From assembly GCF_034932105.1 (NCBI RefSeq), contig NZ_JAYGIG010000008.1:1-64000 (forward strand): a stretch of 64,000 nucleotides of DNA. Reading direction: 5' to 3'. Shown piece by piece: positions 8,260 to 17,840 of this stretch; position 1 is the stretch's first letter, and each line of letters begins with the position of its first letter. The position numbers and the translations under genes were made by a program. Source of the stretch: Leptothoe sp034932105 (GTDB taxonomy: Bacteria; Cyanobacteriota; Cyanobacteriia; Phormidesmidales; Phormidesmidaceae). The notes below the pieces were generated by a model. It was given only the letters and a program-made list of their open reading frames with translations. It was not told where the DNA came from and ran no database searches.

Positions 8260-10011
8260 ATCTTTAGTGGCCATGTCGTTGAACAGGTTCTTGGCCTCTG
8301 TTTGAATAGAGTCATACTGCTCCAGTACCGGGGCCACTTCTGCCGTTTCACGCTCTACGTAGTCGTAAAACTGGACAAATATCCGTTCCACTTCTTCGTA
8401 GATTAGACTCAGCTTTTGGTTAAGGCGGTCGGCGACATCGGCTTTAAACCGATCCTTTTCGCCGTCGAGGGCCCGTTCAAACTTGGTAATAATCCGTTGG
8501 CGCTGCCAGGCAATGCCAATGGCGAGGAAAATGACACCAATGCCCGCAAAGGCAATGCCAATGGCGTTCATAATGGCCTCAGCCACGGCAAACTCAACGA
8601 TGTGCAAAATGGTACCGGCCACGGCCACAAAGGCACCACCAACGATTTCTGCCGCCATGTTTTCGGCTTCGGAGCCTAGGGTACGGGCCAAGCCGTCATC
8701 GGTGAGGAGGTTATTGACCTTAGCTTTGACGCTTTCGATTACCTCCTGGCGACGCTCTAAAATTTTGATGGAAATGGCGCTGCTTTGGAGTTCATGGGTC
8801 TGGATGGAGTTGAGGTTCACGGTCAATCCATCTAATAGCTGTCGAATGCCGTCGACGAAATGCTGGGCACCCTCATTGGATAGTTCTTCGAGGGAGGTTT
8901 TGAATTCCGTTTGGCAGCGATCTTTAAATTGGTTGATCCAGGTTTGTAGGGACACCTCTTTGTTGAAAATGCCGACAAAGGACCGACGCATTACCGTGAC
9001 GACGGAGAGGCTATCGCGAAACTCCAGCTTAATGCGGCTGGCAATGGTGTCGTAGCGATCGGAAAGGCGACTGACTAGGGTGTTGATTTCGATTTGCGAT
9101 CGCCCCCGCCCCACCTCAATTTGCTGCTGAATCCGAGCTGCCGTAGCCCGGTCCTGCTGGAGTTGTACTTTGAGGGTGTGAATGTCGTCCGTTAGGGCTT
9201 CGATCAGCTTCTGGGTGGTGGTGCCCACGGAGCGCAGCTTAATTTTGTAGCTTTCCCCCGTTGAAACCATGTCACGAATGTACTGCCGCACGGGGGTAAA
9301 GCCGCTGTCAATATGAGCGCCTTCAAACTCCAGCTCGGCGGAGGTGGCAAACACCATGGGTGAGACAATCTGCTTTTGGGCAGCATAGTCCCGCACCTGC
9401 TGGACATTGGTCTTTAGATTTTCGGGGCGTAGCAGATCGGCCTGTTGCAAAATAAAGACGACTTTTTTACGCCATTCAACGCTGACGTAGTCCAAAAAGT
9501 CCCAGGCACTTTTCTGGTAAGGATTTTTGGCAAACAGCACAAAAAACGTCAGGTCGCTATTGGGAATATAGCGCTCTGTAATCACCTGATGCCCTGCCAC
9601 CAAGGAATTCGTTCCGGGGGTGTCCACAATGGAAATCTCTTGCAAGATGTCGATGGGGCGACCAATTTTGCGTAAATGGGGCTCCATTTGCTGCACCGTT
9701 TCCTGGTCAGCGTAGACAATTTGTTGGATCGAATCGGTGCAGGGGGCAATGTCGGTGGCGCACACCTCCGCCCCTAGCAGCGCATTGACAAAGCTGCTTT
9801 TTCCTGCCTTGACCTCCCCCACCACCACAAACAAAAAGGGTTCATCGATGCTGCGCCGCAGGCCGTCTGTGGTTTGTGACAGGCCAGGGTTGTTGATATC
9901 GCTGGCTAGATCTTGCATCCGCTGGAGCAGCTGAGCCAGGGCAGAGCGATAGGTTTGCAGCTGCGGATCGATAATGGCTGTTGTTGTCGATGTGTCTGCT
10001 GCGTTACCCAT
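8248..10011 (-). CDS. bacterial dynamin-like GTPase
   Basis: The 587-aa protein carries a dynamin-type GTPase domain: G1 GEVKAGKSSFVNALLG (about residues 61-76), a G2 Thr in ATDIAPCTDSI, G3 DTPGTN (about 131-136) and a G4-like QQADLL. Long alpha-helical stalk segments follow. Near residues 455-500 there is a hydrophobic hairpin (AGTILHIVEFAVAEAIMNAI, IAFAGIGVIFLAIGIAW) typical of bacterial dynamin-like proteins that insert into membranes. Such proteins remodel or protect membranes; some act in vesicle release, stress or phage defence. It is a single gene without a dynamin partner next to it. The GTPase call is firm; the role is inferred. Confidence 0.88.
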   Translation of the reverse strand: MGNAADTSTTTAIIDPQLQTYRSALAQLLQRMQDLASDINNPGLSQTTDGLRRSIDEPFLFVVVGEVKAGKSSFVNALLGAEVCATDIAPCTDSIQQIVYADQETVQQMEPHLRKIGRPIDILQEISIVDTPGTNSLVAGHQVITERYIPNSDLTFFVLFAKNPYQKSAWDFLDYVSVEWRKKVVFILQQADLLRPENLKTNVQQVRDYAAQKQIVSPMVFATSAELEFEGAHIDSGFTPVRQYIRDMVSTGESYKIKLRSVGTTTQKLIEALTDDIHTLKVQLQQDRATAARIQQQIEVGRGRSQIEINTLVSRLSDRYDTIASRIKLEFRDSLSVVTVMRRSFVGIFNKEVSLQTWINQFKDRCQTEFKTSLEELSNEGAQHFVDGIRQLLDGLTVNLNSIQTHELQSSAISIKILERRQEVIESVKAKVNNLLTDDGLARTLGSEAENMAAEIVGGAFVAVAGTILHIVEFAVAEAIMNAIGIAFAGIGVIFLAIGIAWQRQRIITKFERALDGEKDRFKADVADRLNQKLSLIYEEVERIFVQFYDYVERETAEVAPVLEQYDSIQTEAKNLFNDMATKDLLR

Positions 10012-10044
10012 AAAAATATCTCGCTCCGGCGGATCGCTACTTAA

Positions 10045-10090
10045 GTGTACAGATATCGAGAGTGTACAGATATCGAGTGTACAGATATCG
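10045..10090. repeat. three tandem copies of GTGTACAGATATCG in the divergent promoter region
   Basis: Copies begin at 10045, 10062 and 10077, so the periods are 17 and 15 bp. Each contains the self-complementary TGTACA and GATATC. They lie 34 bp upstream of the dynamin-like gene and about 150 bp upstream of the divergent glycosyltransferase gene. They could be an iterated regulator site or replication-slippage products. Confidence 0.8.
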
Positions 10091-10238
10091 GTCTGATGAT
10101 GAGGTATTAATCAGGGCAAGTGGGTCAATTGGCTGATTTTTTAGGCCATCCTAGTCTGAGAATTAGCCTTGGATCAGCTCAGCTGAATTTCAGCCAAAAC
10201 CTATTTAATAGGTGCTGGACACCATCTCGTGGCATCCC

Positions 10239-12302
10239 ATGGATTTAGAGAATACCTTAGTTATTATTCCAGCTCTGAATGAAGCGGCCACGATTGGCAA
10301 TGTGGTTAAGGCGTTGCTTGTTCAGGGTTTAACCCACATTCGCGTGGTGGATAACGGCAGTCAGGATGAGACGGCTGAGATTGCCACCCAGGCAGGAGCT
10401 GAGGTAATTTTAGAGCCCCAAAAAGGCTACGGACAGGCTTGCTGGCGAGGGTTGCAATCGGTACCCAAGGAGATTGAGTGGATTTTATTTTGTGATGCGG
10501 ACGGCAGTGATGATCTGAGTCAGTTGCCAGATTTTTTTGCGCAGCGGCAGCAGCATGATCTAATTTTGGGCAATCGTCGAGGGACGGACCAGGGACGTCA
10601 GCAACTGAGTCCGGTGCAGAATTTTGGTAATTGGCTATCGGGGACTTTGATTGCCTGGGGCTGGGGGTATCGCTTTCATGATCTGGGGCCCTTAAGACTG
10701 GTGCGAAAGACGGCGTTGGATGAGATTGACATGTGCGATCGCAACTTTGGCTGGACCGTCGAAATGCAGGCCCGGGCAGTAGAATGCGGCCTGCGCATCC
10801 GTGAATTACCAGTCAACTATTTACCCCGTCAAGGCGGCCAGTCCAAGATTTCAGGTACTGTCTCCGGCAGCTTCAAAGCCGGAATCATCATTCTGTCTAC
10901 CCTGGCTCGTCTGTATTGGCAAACACTATGGCGGGGGGCTGAGTATGATGTTTCAACCCGATCGTGGGAAAAAATAGCCAATGGCCCTAGGTCTCAACCA
11001 ATTTTGCTATTTCTCAGTGCGATGTTGCTGGTGGCAGGCAGTGTCTATGTGCTGCCCAATGGAGACTTTCGCGCCACAACATCGATCATCCACTTTTGGA
11101 TTGGTAGCACCATTATGGGGGTGGGCTTTATCTTGGCCTGGGCAATCAAGAGTTTGCCAGGTATCTGGTTTTGGGCGGTGGCCATAGCCACTCGGGGACT
11201 GCTACTGGCCATGTATCCAGGGGACGATATTTGGCGCTACCTATGGGAAGGGTATATCCAACTGCAGGGATTTAGCCCCTATGATTTTGCACCGACGGCC
11301 GATATCCTTGAGCCCCTACGCACGGAGTGGTGGGGCCAAATCAATAACGCCTTTGCCTCGGCAATATACCCGCCGGTAACCCAGATTGGGTTCCGGTCAT
11401 TGGCTCAAATTGCCGTATCGGTAACGCTATTCAAAGCAGCCTTTACCATTGCAGATTTGATGGTGTGCTGGCTACTGAGCCGGCGCTTTGGGTATCGAGC
11501 GACACTACTCTATGCCTGGAACCCGATGGTAATTTACAGTTTTGCTGGCGGTGGCCATTATGACAGCTGGTTTGTGCTGCCGCTGGTGATGGCCTGGCTA
11601 TGGTTTGAACGGCCAGGTATACCCGTTACGCGGCCATCGTTAACCTATCTTGGCAGTGCTCTATTGGTCGGCATCAGCATTGCTGTCAAGTGGATATCGC
11701 TGCCGGTGCTAGCTTTTCTAGTCTGGCATGGGCTCCGACGGGGGCGAATTGGCATCGCCCTCATGAGCGGTATGACCGGTTTACTCCCCATCGTACTGAC
11801 AGCGATTCCCTTCTGTAGTCCCGCCTCCTGCCCGTTGGTGCGATTTGGCTCCTCGTTTGTAAAGAATGGCCGTAGCGCTGAGCTGATTCCCCACTTAGTA
11901 GCGCAACTATGGGAGCCATCACGCTCAGCTAACTGGCTTTATGCTTTTCCCCTGGCACTGGTAGTACTGTGGCTTCTTGTGCGAACAAGCAGTTTTGACA
12001 CATTTACCGAGTGGTACCTGATTGGGCTGATGGTAATTTCGCCGATTGTCCATTTTTGGTACTTCAGCTGGCTTATGCCCTTTCTAGTGGTCAGTCGCAA
12101 TTTGGGTAGTCGCCTGGTTAGCCTGTCGGCATATGTGTACTTTATTTTGCAATACCAGTTGTCCATAGGAGACTATAGCTGGCATCTACCAGAAACCTTA
12201 CGCCACTGTCTATGGTGGCCGTTCGTGTTGGGGGTGCTGTGGAGCAGCGCCCAGGCAACCTGGCCAGGTCTGGCAATCCCCACAAAATTGAACAGAACTT
12301 AA
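10239..12302 (+). CDS. GT2 glycosyltransferase fused to a multi-spanning GT-C-like membrane domain
   Basis: The protein has 687 aa from the ATG at 10239; a GTG at 10212 is also possible and neither has a clear ribosome-binding site. Residues 1-230 are a GT2 (dolichol-phosphate-sugar synthase-like) domain: IIPALNEAATIGNVVKALL, VVDNGSQDETAEI, LFCDADGSDDLSQLPDF and the acceptor-site region FGWTVEMQARAVECGLRI. The rest has about 10-12 membrane helices with a GT-C-like acidic motif (GDDIWRYLWEGYIQLQGFSP) in a loop, as in GT87/DUF2029 mannosyltransferases. Such a fusion could make a lipid-linked sugar and transfer it in one protein. It heads a plus-strand run with the DUF547 and TIGR04282 genes. 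Confidence 0.75.
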   Translation: MDLENTLVIIPALNEAATIGNVVKALLVQGLTHIRVVDNGSQDETAEIATQAGAEVILEPQKGYGQACWRGLQSVPKEIEWILFCDADGSDDLSQLPDFFAQRQQHDLILGNRRGTDQGRQQLSPVQNFGNWLSGTLIAWGWGYRFHDLGPLRLVRKTALDEIDMCDRNFGWTVEMQARAVECGLRIRELPVNYLPRQGGQSKISGTVSGSFKAGIIILSTLARLYWQTLWRGAEYDVSTRSWEKIANGPRSQPILLFLSAMLLVAGSVYVLPNGDFRATTSIIHFWIGSTIMGVGFILAWAIKSLPGIWFWAVAIATRGLLLAMYPGDDIWRYLWEGYIQLQGFSPYDFAPTADILEPLRTEWWGQINNAFASAIYPPVTQIGFRSLAQIAVSVTLFKAAFTIADLMVCWLLSRRFGYRATLLYAWNPMVIYSFAGGGHYDSWFVLPLVMAWLWFERPGIPVTRPSLTYLGSALLVGISIAVKWISLPVLAFLVWHGLRRGRIGIALMSGMTGLLPIVLTAIPFCSPASCPLVRFGSSFVKNGRSAELIPHLVAQLWEPSRSANWLYAFPLALVVLWLLVRTSSFDTFTEWYLIGLMVISPIVHFWYFSWLMPFLVVSRNLGSRLVSLSAYVYFILQYQLSIGDYSWHLPETLRHCLWWPFVLGVLWSSAQATWPGLAIPTKLNRT

Positions 12303-12415
12303 GCTGATTCTCAGGCTTTGTTCAGTTGCCAATGGGAAATTGCGAGGGAATCAAACGCCAATCATTGTGATTGATGGCCCTTAGTCCTCACCCATAAATA
12401 ATCGTGCAACCCATT

Positions 12416-13264
12416 ATGAAACGCCACTATTTTTCTGCTTTTTTCCTGGCCTGTTCCATTGGCTTGGTCGGTTGTTCCACTGGAACTGTCACGCCCCAAC
12501 CAGCTCCCCCTGCCAGCGAGGCCGCGTTATCTGAGCCCCCAGACAAGGTGGTAAATTACGCCATCTATGATGATGTTCTGAAAACCTATGTCGATGCATC
12601 CGGCTTGGTGGACTACAGTGGCCTACAGGCCTCTCGCCAGATGCTGGATACCTTTAACAACGGCCTCGCGACGGTGGATGACGCCACCTCTAAAAGCTGG
12701 AGTGAGACTGACCAGATTGCCTATTGGGTGAATGCTTACAACTCCCTCACGCTAAAATCCATTGTTGACCAGACGCCCCTGAAAGCCAGCATCAAAGACA
12801 TCGTAGGGGTGTGGCGTTTGAATAAGCATAGGATTAACGGCCAGGAAAAGACCCTGGATAATATTGAGCATGATATTTTGCGAGCTAACTTCAACGAGCC
12901 TCGGATCCATTCTGCCCTGGTCTGCGCGGCCATTAGCTGCCCTCCCCTACGCAGCGAAGTCTTTACGGGGAAGGACCTGGACGCCCAGCTGGATGATCAA
13001 GTCACCCAGTGGCTGGCCAGGCCCGATGGACTGAGGATCGACCAGGAGGCGGGGGAAGTCCAGATATCGATGATTTTCAGCTGGTTTGGCGATGACTGGA
13101 TCCCCACCTATGGGGTGGAGGATGGCTTTACCGGTAGCAATGCGGAGAAGGCCGTGCTCAATTTCATTAGCAACTATGTCAGTGAGGACGATCGGGCTTA
13201 TTTGGCAGCCGGAAACTATAGCTTGAGTTATTTTGACTACGACTGGTCTTTGAATAAACAGTGA
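12416..13264 (+). CDS. DUF547 lipoprotein
   Basis: The 282-aa protein starts MKRHYFSAFFLACSIGLVGC, a lipoprotein signal with the lipobox LVGC at residue 20. The following domain has DUF547 signatures: DYSGLQASRQMLDTF, IAYWVNAYNSLTLKSIVDQT, INGQEKTLDNIEHDILRANF, RIHSALVCAAISCPPLRSEV and VQISMIFSWFGDDW. DUF547 proteins look like membrane-attached enzymes of the papain-like/transglutaminase group, and are often found near ArsS or TIGR04282/04283 genes. Here the next gene is TIGR04282-like, 81 bp downstream. The biochemical function is not established. Confidence 0.85.
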   Translation: MKRHYFSAFFLACSIGLVGCSTGTVTPQPAPPASEAALSEPPDKVVNYAIYDDVLKTYVDASGLVDYSGLQASRQMLDTFNNGLATVDDATSKSWSETDQIAYWVNAYNSLTLKSIVDQTPLKASIKDIVGVWRLNKHRINGQEKTLDNIEHDILRANFNEPRIHSALVCAAISCPPLRSEVFTGKDLDAQLDDQVTQWLARPDGLRIDQEAGEVQISMIFSWFGDDWIPTYGVEDGFTGSNAEKAVLNFISNYVSEDDRAYLAAGNYSLSYFDYDWSLNKQ

Positions 13265-13345
13265 TAATTTAAGACGAATAGATCAAGCAAACAGGTCAAG
13301 CAAACGGCAAACTATCTAGTAGAAAATCAAGCAAAAGAATCCAGC

Positions 13346-13963
13346 GTGGATGCAAGGGCCTGTGTAATGTTGTTTACACGATACCCTGAAGCTGGCAATA
13401 CTAAAACTCGCTTGATTCCCTCTCTGGGGGCGGCGAAGGCAGCTGAACTGCAGCGATGGATGACAGCGACGATGGCCCGAGAAATGGCGGTCCTGGGTCC
13501 GGGCATTGACCGACAGGTGCATTTCTCGGGGGGTGGCCTGTCCCAAATGCAAACGTGGTTAGGAGGGCAGTTTACCTACCGGCCCCAGGTGGCGGGGGGA
13601 TTGGGACACCGGCTACAGCAGGCATTTAGGGGAAATTTTGAGGCGGGAATGGAGGCGGTGGTGGCCATTGGGGCGGACTGTCCCCAGCTGAGTGCCAACC
13701 ATTTTGAGCAGGCGTTTCAACAACTCCAGACCCACGATGTGGTACTGGGGCCAGCGGTGGATGGGGGCTATTACCTAATTGGGCTGAGGGGACACCAGGC
13801 CCAGCTGTTTGAGGAGATTCCCTGGGGCACTGGGGAAGTGTTTGAGCGGACGGTTGCGATCGCAACCCACCTCGACCTTTCCATCGCCACCCTAGAGAAG
13901 CTGAGAGATGTGGATCGGCCTGAGGATCTAGACTGGTTCAATCAAATCCTAATGTGTATTTAA
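13346..13963 (+). CDS. TIGR04282-type glycosyltransferase (DUF2064)
   Basis: The 205-aa protein, from a GTG start, begins with ACVMLFTRYPEAGNTKTRLI, the diagnostic nucleotide-sugar-binding start of the TIGR04282/DUF2064 family. It continues with VVAIGADCPQLSANHFEQAF and VVLGPAVDGGYYLIGL (the metal-binding 'GPA-DGGYYL' motif). The family is named after arsenosugar biosynthesis clusters but is widespread without arsenic genes. A TIGR04283-like partner lies at 17.8-18.6 kb, while no ArsM or ArsS gene is visible, so an arsenosugar role is uncertain. Confidence 0.85.
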   Translation: MDARACVMLFTRYPEAGNTKTRLIPSLGAAKAAELQRWMTATMAREMAVLGPGIDRQVHFSGGGLSQMQTWLGGQFTYRPQVAGGLGHRLQQAFRGNFEAGMEAVVAIGADCPQLSANHFEQAFQQLQTHDVVLGPAVDGGYYLIGLRGHQAQLFEEIPWGTGEVFERTVAIATHLDLSIATLEKLRDVDRPEDLDWFNQILMCI

Positions 13964-14022
13964 ATCCGTGTTTAAGGACCTGGGATAGCCCTAGTTAGCC
14001 TTTAATGGCCATGGGGTTACAG

Positions 14023-15183
14023 CTAAAGTTTCCCCACCTGCTGAGGCACCGAGTACCGAGCCTTACTAGGCACCATCTGGGCGTAAAGATTTTCCAACTG
14101 GGTAATATTTTTACTCAGGGTGTACCGATCTAGCACCCGCTGTCGGGCCTTACTGCCCAACAGTGAAATCATCTCGGGATGATTCCGCAGCAGGGGAAAA
14201 ATTGTCTGGAGTTGTTGAGCTACGCGCTGGGTGTCAATCACAATGCCAGCCCCGTTTTCCAAGACCTCCCCATCTGCCCCAGCATCGGTGGCAATACAGG
14301 CGGCACCGCAGGCCATGGCCTCCAACAGGGACAGGGATAGCCCCTCAATCAAAGACGGCAAAATAAAGGCATCGGCCCCTTGCAAAATCTCAATGCGGCG
14401 CTGCTCATCGGCCACAAACCCTAGCCAGATCACCGAATCATCCTTCCCATAGGCCGTTTTTAAGGCCATTTCCAAAGGACCACTACCCACAATCAGCAAT
14501 TTGTTGTCCGGCCCCATGTTGGCCAGTTTCCACCCCTTGAGCATGGACTCCACATTTTTCTCAATGGCTAGTCGCCCTTGATAAACATAGATTTGGCTAG
14601 CCCGAAACTCTTGCTTGATGGCGGGCGGGCCTGGGGTATATCGATAGACATCTACTCCGTTAGGAATCACCACCACCCGGTTGGGAGGCACCCCCAGCTT
14701 CACCAACAGCTCTTGTTGGATACGAGAGAATACAATCACCCGGTCATAGTTAGCTAAGCGTGGAGCATATAGCTGGTAGGTGAAGTGCTGGGTGCCGGAA
14801 GTGAGATTGCGCCGCTTACGGTCAAAGGCCGGATGGAAGGTAGCCACGATGGGAATACCCAACTCGTGACAAATTTCTGGCAGCTTAAAATCTAGGGGAG
14901 ACAGGGATAAGGAGGCATGCACCAGATCGGGCTTGAGTTCGGCTAGGACCTCAGCCAGACGGCGGGCCGAACTAAAGCTTGGAATGATAAGAATCTGGGA
15001 CTTGAAAATAAAGGGTAAGGAAACCTCTTCGTAGCCAACGTGATCGTCTGATGAGTCTTCATCCGTCGCAAAATGCAGAAATGTTACCCGGTAACCACGC
15101 TCTAGCAGAGCGTTTGTAATCTCTCGACCGTAGGTAACGTTTCCACAAAACGGGGATTTTTTACCAATCCAGGCAATGTGCAT
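14023..15183 (-). CDS. GT4-family glycosyltransferase
   Basis: The 386-aa protein has the GT-B fold of family GT4. The N-terminal domain starts MHIAWIGKKSPFCGNVTYGR, with LVHASLSLSPLDFKLPEICH in the acceptor-side domain. The C-terminal nucleotide-sugar domain has VYQGRLAIEKNVESMLKGW, LLIVGSGPLEMAL and the E-x7-E motif in EGLSLSLLEAMACGAACIAT. It probably adds a sugar to a lipid or exopolysaccharide. It is similar to other cyanobacterial sulfolipid/exopolysaccharide-type enzymes but the donor cannot be read from sequence. It is monocistronic, with about 240 bp of AT-rich DNA upstream. Confidence 0.85.
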   Translation of the reverse strand: MHIAWIGKKSPFCGNVTYGREITNALLERGYRVTFLHFATDEDSSDDHVGYEEVSLPFIFKSQILIIPSFSSARRLAEVLAELKPDLVHASLSLSPLDFKLPEICHELGIPIVATFHPAFDRKRRNLTSGTQHFTYQLYAPRLANYDRVIVFSRIQQELLVKLGVPPNRVVVIPNGVDVYRYTPGPPAIKQEFRASQIYVYQGRLAIEKNVESMLKGWKLANMGPDNKLLIVGSGPLEMALKTAYGKDDSVIWLGFVADEQRRIEILQGADAFILPSLIEGLSLSLLEAMACGAACIATDAGADGEVLENGAGIVIDTQRVAQQLQTIFPLLRNHPEMISLLGSKARQRVLDRYTLSKNITQLENLYAQMVPSKARYSVPQQVGKL

Positions 15184-15425
15184 CTAAAGGGGGCTATAAA
15201 TTCGGACGTTTATTTAAAATGGCGCTGTTAGCAGCAGATGATATTCAAAGCAAATATGAACGGCTTCACGATTTAAACCGTTTGGCAAGATGCCCCTGAG
15301 GAACCCTTGTTTAATTAAGTAACTACTTAAAGGAACCAACTTAATGTTACTTAAGCAACCGTACAAATGCTTTATATGACTTTATCAGCATTTTACGAAT
15401 TACATTTCACCAGTTATATTCAGCT

Positions 15426-16952
15426 CTAAGAACCGGACGGCGTTTCAGCCGACACCGTAAACACAGTTTGGGTGAGTAGACCGCCTAGGATGACGATGGC
15501 CGCTAGGCTCAACAATACCGAGCGCAACCCCACGAGCGCTTCGGCCACCCCCGCAAAGGCTAGGGGCAAGCTCAAAGCAATATTCACCAGATTATTTTGT
15601 AGGCCAAAGACCTTGCCACGCATTTCTTCGGGGGTGTGTTCTTGCACCGTGGTTTGCATGGGAATTCCAACGCTGGCCGCAAACACCCCCAGCATGGCCA
15701 TGAGGGCTAGGGTGGGCCACAGGCTATGGATGGTCAAGGACAGCCCTCCTAGGGCGACCCCCATGCCCAATAGTCCCACTAGGCTCAGGTGCCTGCGAGC
15801 AAAGCGATGGCCCAACTGACCGATTAAGGTAGCCCCTACCCCCATACCCACACCGCCCGCCGCGAGGAGTACGCCAAATTGGGAGGACTTGAGGGCGGGG
15901 ATGACCTCCGCTATGCGCACCGCTAAAACCGCCAGAGCTGCAAAGACCGAAAACAGCAGCACCAGCTGAATGATGGCATTACGAATGGGAGGGCGCTGCT
16001 GAATATAGCGCAGACCGTCTTTGATATCGGACCACAGGTGGCTATCTTGGGTGAGGTTTTTGGCAGACTCCCCCGTGCCCATGGTGGTCAGGATCATCCC
16101 CGCCAGACCATAGCCTAGGCCCACCAGGAGATCTTTGCCAAGGCCGGTGCCGCCATCGAAGGGGACGAGGAGTTGATCTGCGATCGCAAGCAGCGGTTCC
16201 CCCACCGCAAAGCCAATAATCACCGACGCCATCATGGTGGTGGTATAGAGGGAGTTCGCCGACAGCAGATGACGGTCTTCCACAATTAACGGAATCACTG
16301 ATTGCTCCGCCGGGGCAAAAAACTGGGTCAGGGTGGAGACGAGAAACGTAATCACCAACAGCAGACAAAAGCTCAGGGGAATCCCCGCCACAGAGCCCAG
16401 GTCCTGGGTGAGCCACAGCCCCAACGGCAGGAGCAGCACCAAAGCCCCCCGCAACACATTAGTCAGCACCAGCACCGGCTGCTTCAGCCAACGGCCCACA
16501 TACACCCCAGCCAAGGAACCAAAGAGCACCGCCGGAATCGTAAACGCAATCATCACCGCCGACACCCAGCCACTAATGGTTTGGCCTGGCGTGTCATATT
16601 GACTAGCGATGATGGCAATCATCAACACCAAATAGACCTTATCCGCCAGCTGGGAAAAAACCTGTCCACCCCATAGGATCAAAAAATTACGGTTTTGCAA
16701 CACCGGCCAAAAACCAGTGATCGGCCCAGAGATTTGCCCCCCTAAGCCGTTAACCTCGGCATTGTCCACAGTCCCTGGGGACGCACTCCCCGGCTCTGAA
16801 GGCGCGTCAGGCTCAGAAGGCTCCACCGCAGACCGCCCAGGTTTATCGGTAACCAAATTAGTACCTAAACCGGCATCTGACCGATGGTCAGACCCGGAAG
16901 ACGATTTAGATGTACTGGAGTCAGACTCACGAAGCATAGGCAGATGAATCAA
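15426..16952 (-). CDS. MFS transporter
   Basis: The 508-aa protein has a Ser/Pro/Asp-rich cytoplasmic N-terminus of about 75 residues, then 12 predicted membrane helices of the major facilitator superfamily, starting FWPVLQNRNFLILWGGQVFS. Motif-like loops include GVYVGRWLKQPVLVLTNVLR, and a mid-domain cytoplasmic loop links the two six-helix bundles. This layout is common for cyanobacterial multidrug-type carriers near recO. The start overlaps the end of recO by 26 bp (or 11 bp if the ATG at 16937 is used), so the two are probably translationally coupled. The substrate is unknown. Confidence 0.85.
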   Translation of the reverse strand: MIHLPMLRESDSSTSKSSSGSDHRSDAGLGTNLVTDKPGRSAVEPSEPDAPSEPGSASPGTVDNAEVNGLGGQISGPITGFWPVLQNRNFLILWGGQVFSQLADKVYLVLMIAIIASQYDTPGQTISGWVSAVMIAFTIPAVLFGSLAGVYVGRWLKQPVLVLTNVLRGALVLLLPLGLWLTQDLGSVAGIPLSFCLLLVITFLVSTLTQFFAPAEQSVIPLIVEDRHLLSANSLYTTTMMASVIIGFAVGEPLLAIADQLLVPFDGGTGLGKDLLVGLGYGLAGMILTTMGTGESAKNLTQDSHLWSDIKDGLRYIQQRPPIRNAIIQLVLLFSVFAALAVLAVRIAEVIPALKSSQFGVLLAAGGVGMGVGATLIGQLGHRFARRHLSLVGLLGMGVALGGLSLTIHSLWPTLALMAMLGVFAASVGIPMQTTVQEHTPEEMRGKVFGLQNNLVNIALSLPLAFAGVAEALVGLRSVLLSLAAIVILGGLLTQTVFTVSAETPSGS

Positions 16953-17808
16953 AGCAGCTATCGATTAGGGCAGCCGATCGAATCGGTCGATCGAAGTGAA
17001 ACTGGGCATAGTTTCGCAGCAGACGTTCCACCCGACGCCACAGACCATGGGAGGCGACACTCTCCCCTGCCATAGATGGTAAAGAACTAGCCTGGGTAAA
17101 CACAAGCTCTGCTTTCCCTAATTGTTGTAACAGGGCTAGTTCCGGAGCACCGATGGTGGTGGTTAGGGAGCCATAAATTCGCTTGCGACGGCCGGCTTCA
17201 TAGTCGGCGGGGCCAGCATTATTTTCCAGCTGTTCCAGCTGTTCTAGGGTGATCACGCCACCGGCCTGGATGCTAAACCCCACCCGCCAAGGATGATCCT
17301 TATCACCCCCCAGCTGGGGATTAATCGGTGTCCGGCTAAGACAACAGTAACGCAGTTCTGGAGCCACCCCCGCTAAAGCCAAAATATGAAACGTGCCATG
17401 GGCTAAACAGGCCAGTACCGTGCTAGGAGGCGCATTTTCCAGACGTTCTAAATGGGCGATTAGCAACTCAAATAGCTCCGCCTGAGGTTGCTCACTGGCC
17501 TCGCACAGCACCAACTCAGCTAAATACTGCCCCGCCGTCAGCCGGGCTAAGTCCCGACTCAACCCTGGAAAAGATTGCTGAGTATCGGCCTGAATCATTT
17601 TGTCCAGGGATTTCCCCTTGGACAGCATTAACTCGTTGACCACAAACAGACCGCTGCGCCCCCCCAGGCGAGATTTGTGTTTACGAGCACCGGGGGCAAT
17701 GGCTCGCAGCAGACCGTATTCTTTAGTCAGAATCGTTATCAACCGATCGTTTTCCCCCATGGGGGAAGCTTTTAGGTTGATGCCAGTGGCTTTGTAGGTG
17801 CGGGACAT
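16927..17808 (-). CDS. recO: DNA repair protein RecO
   Basis: The 293-aa protein begins at the ATG at 17806-17808 (MSRTYKATGINLKASPMGEN); a start 15 bp earlier is possible. The OB-fold N-terminus with DRLITILTKEYGLLRAIAPG and ARKHKSRLGGRSGLFVVNEL is typical of RecO. The helical middle (YLAELVLCEASEQPQAELFE) and the C-terminal zinc region are also family-like. RecO loads RecA onto SSB-coated gaps together with RecR in the RecFOR pathway. It sits between a TIGR04283-like gene and the MFS gene on the minus strand. Confidence 0.9.
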   Translation of the reverse strand: MSRTYKATGINLKASPMGENDRLITILTKEYGLLRAIAPGARKHKSRLGGRSGLFVVNELMLSKGKSLDKMIQADTQQSFPGLSRDLARLTAGQYLAELVLCEASEQPQAELFELLIAHLERLENAPPSTVLACLAHGTFHILALAGVAPELRYCCLSRTPINPQLGGDKDHPWRVGFSIQAGGVITLEQLEQLENNAGPADYEAGRRKRIYGSLTTTIGAPELALLQQLGKAELVFTQASSLPSMAGESVASHGLWRRVERLLRNYAQFHFDRPIRSAALIDSCFDSSAYAS

Positions 17809-17840
17809 AGGGGATCCACTCAAAACGCCAACCTAAACAA

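Noticed and set aside
13281..13336. Three TCAAGCAAA units before the TIGR04282 gene, considered as CRISPR-like
   Set aside because: Units are too short and unevenly spaced (13 and 31 bp); counted only among short tandem duplications.
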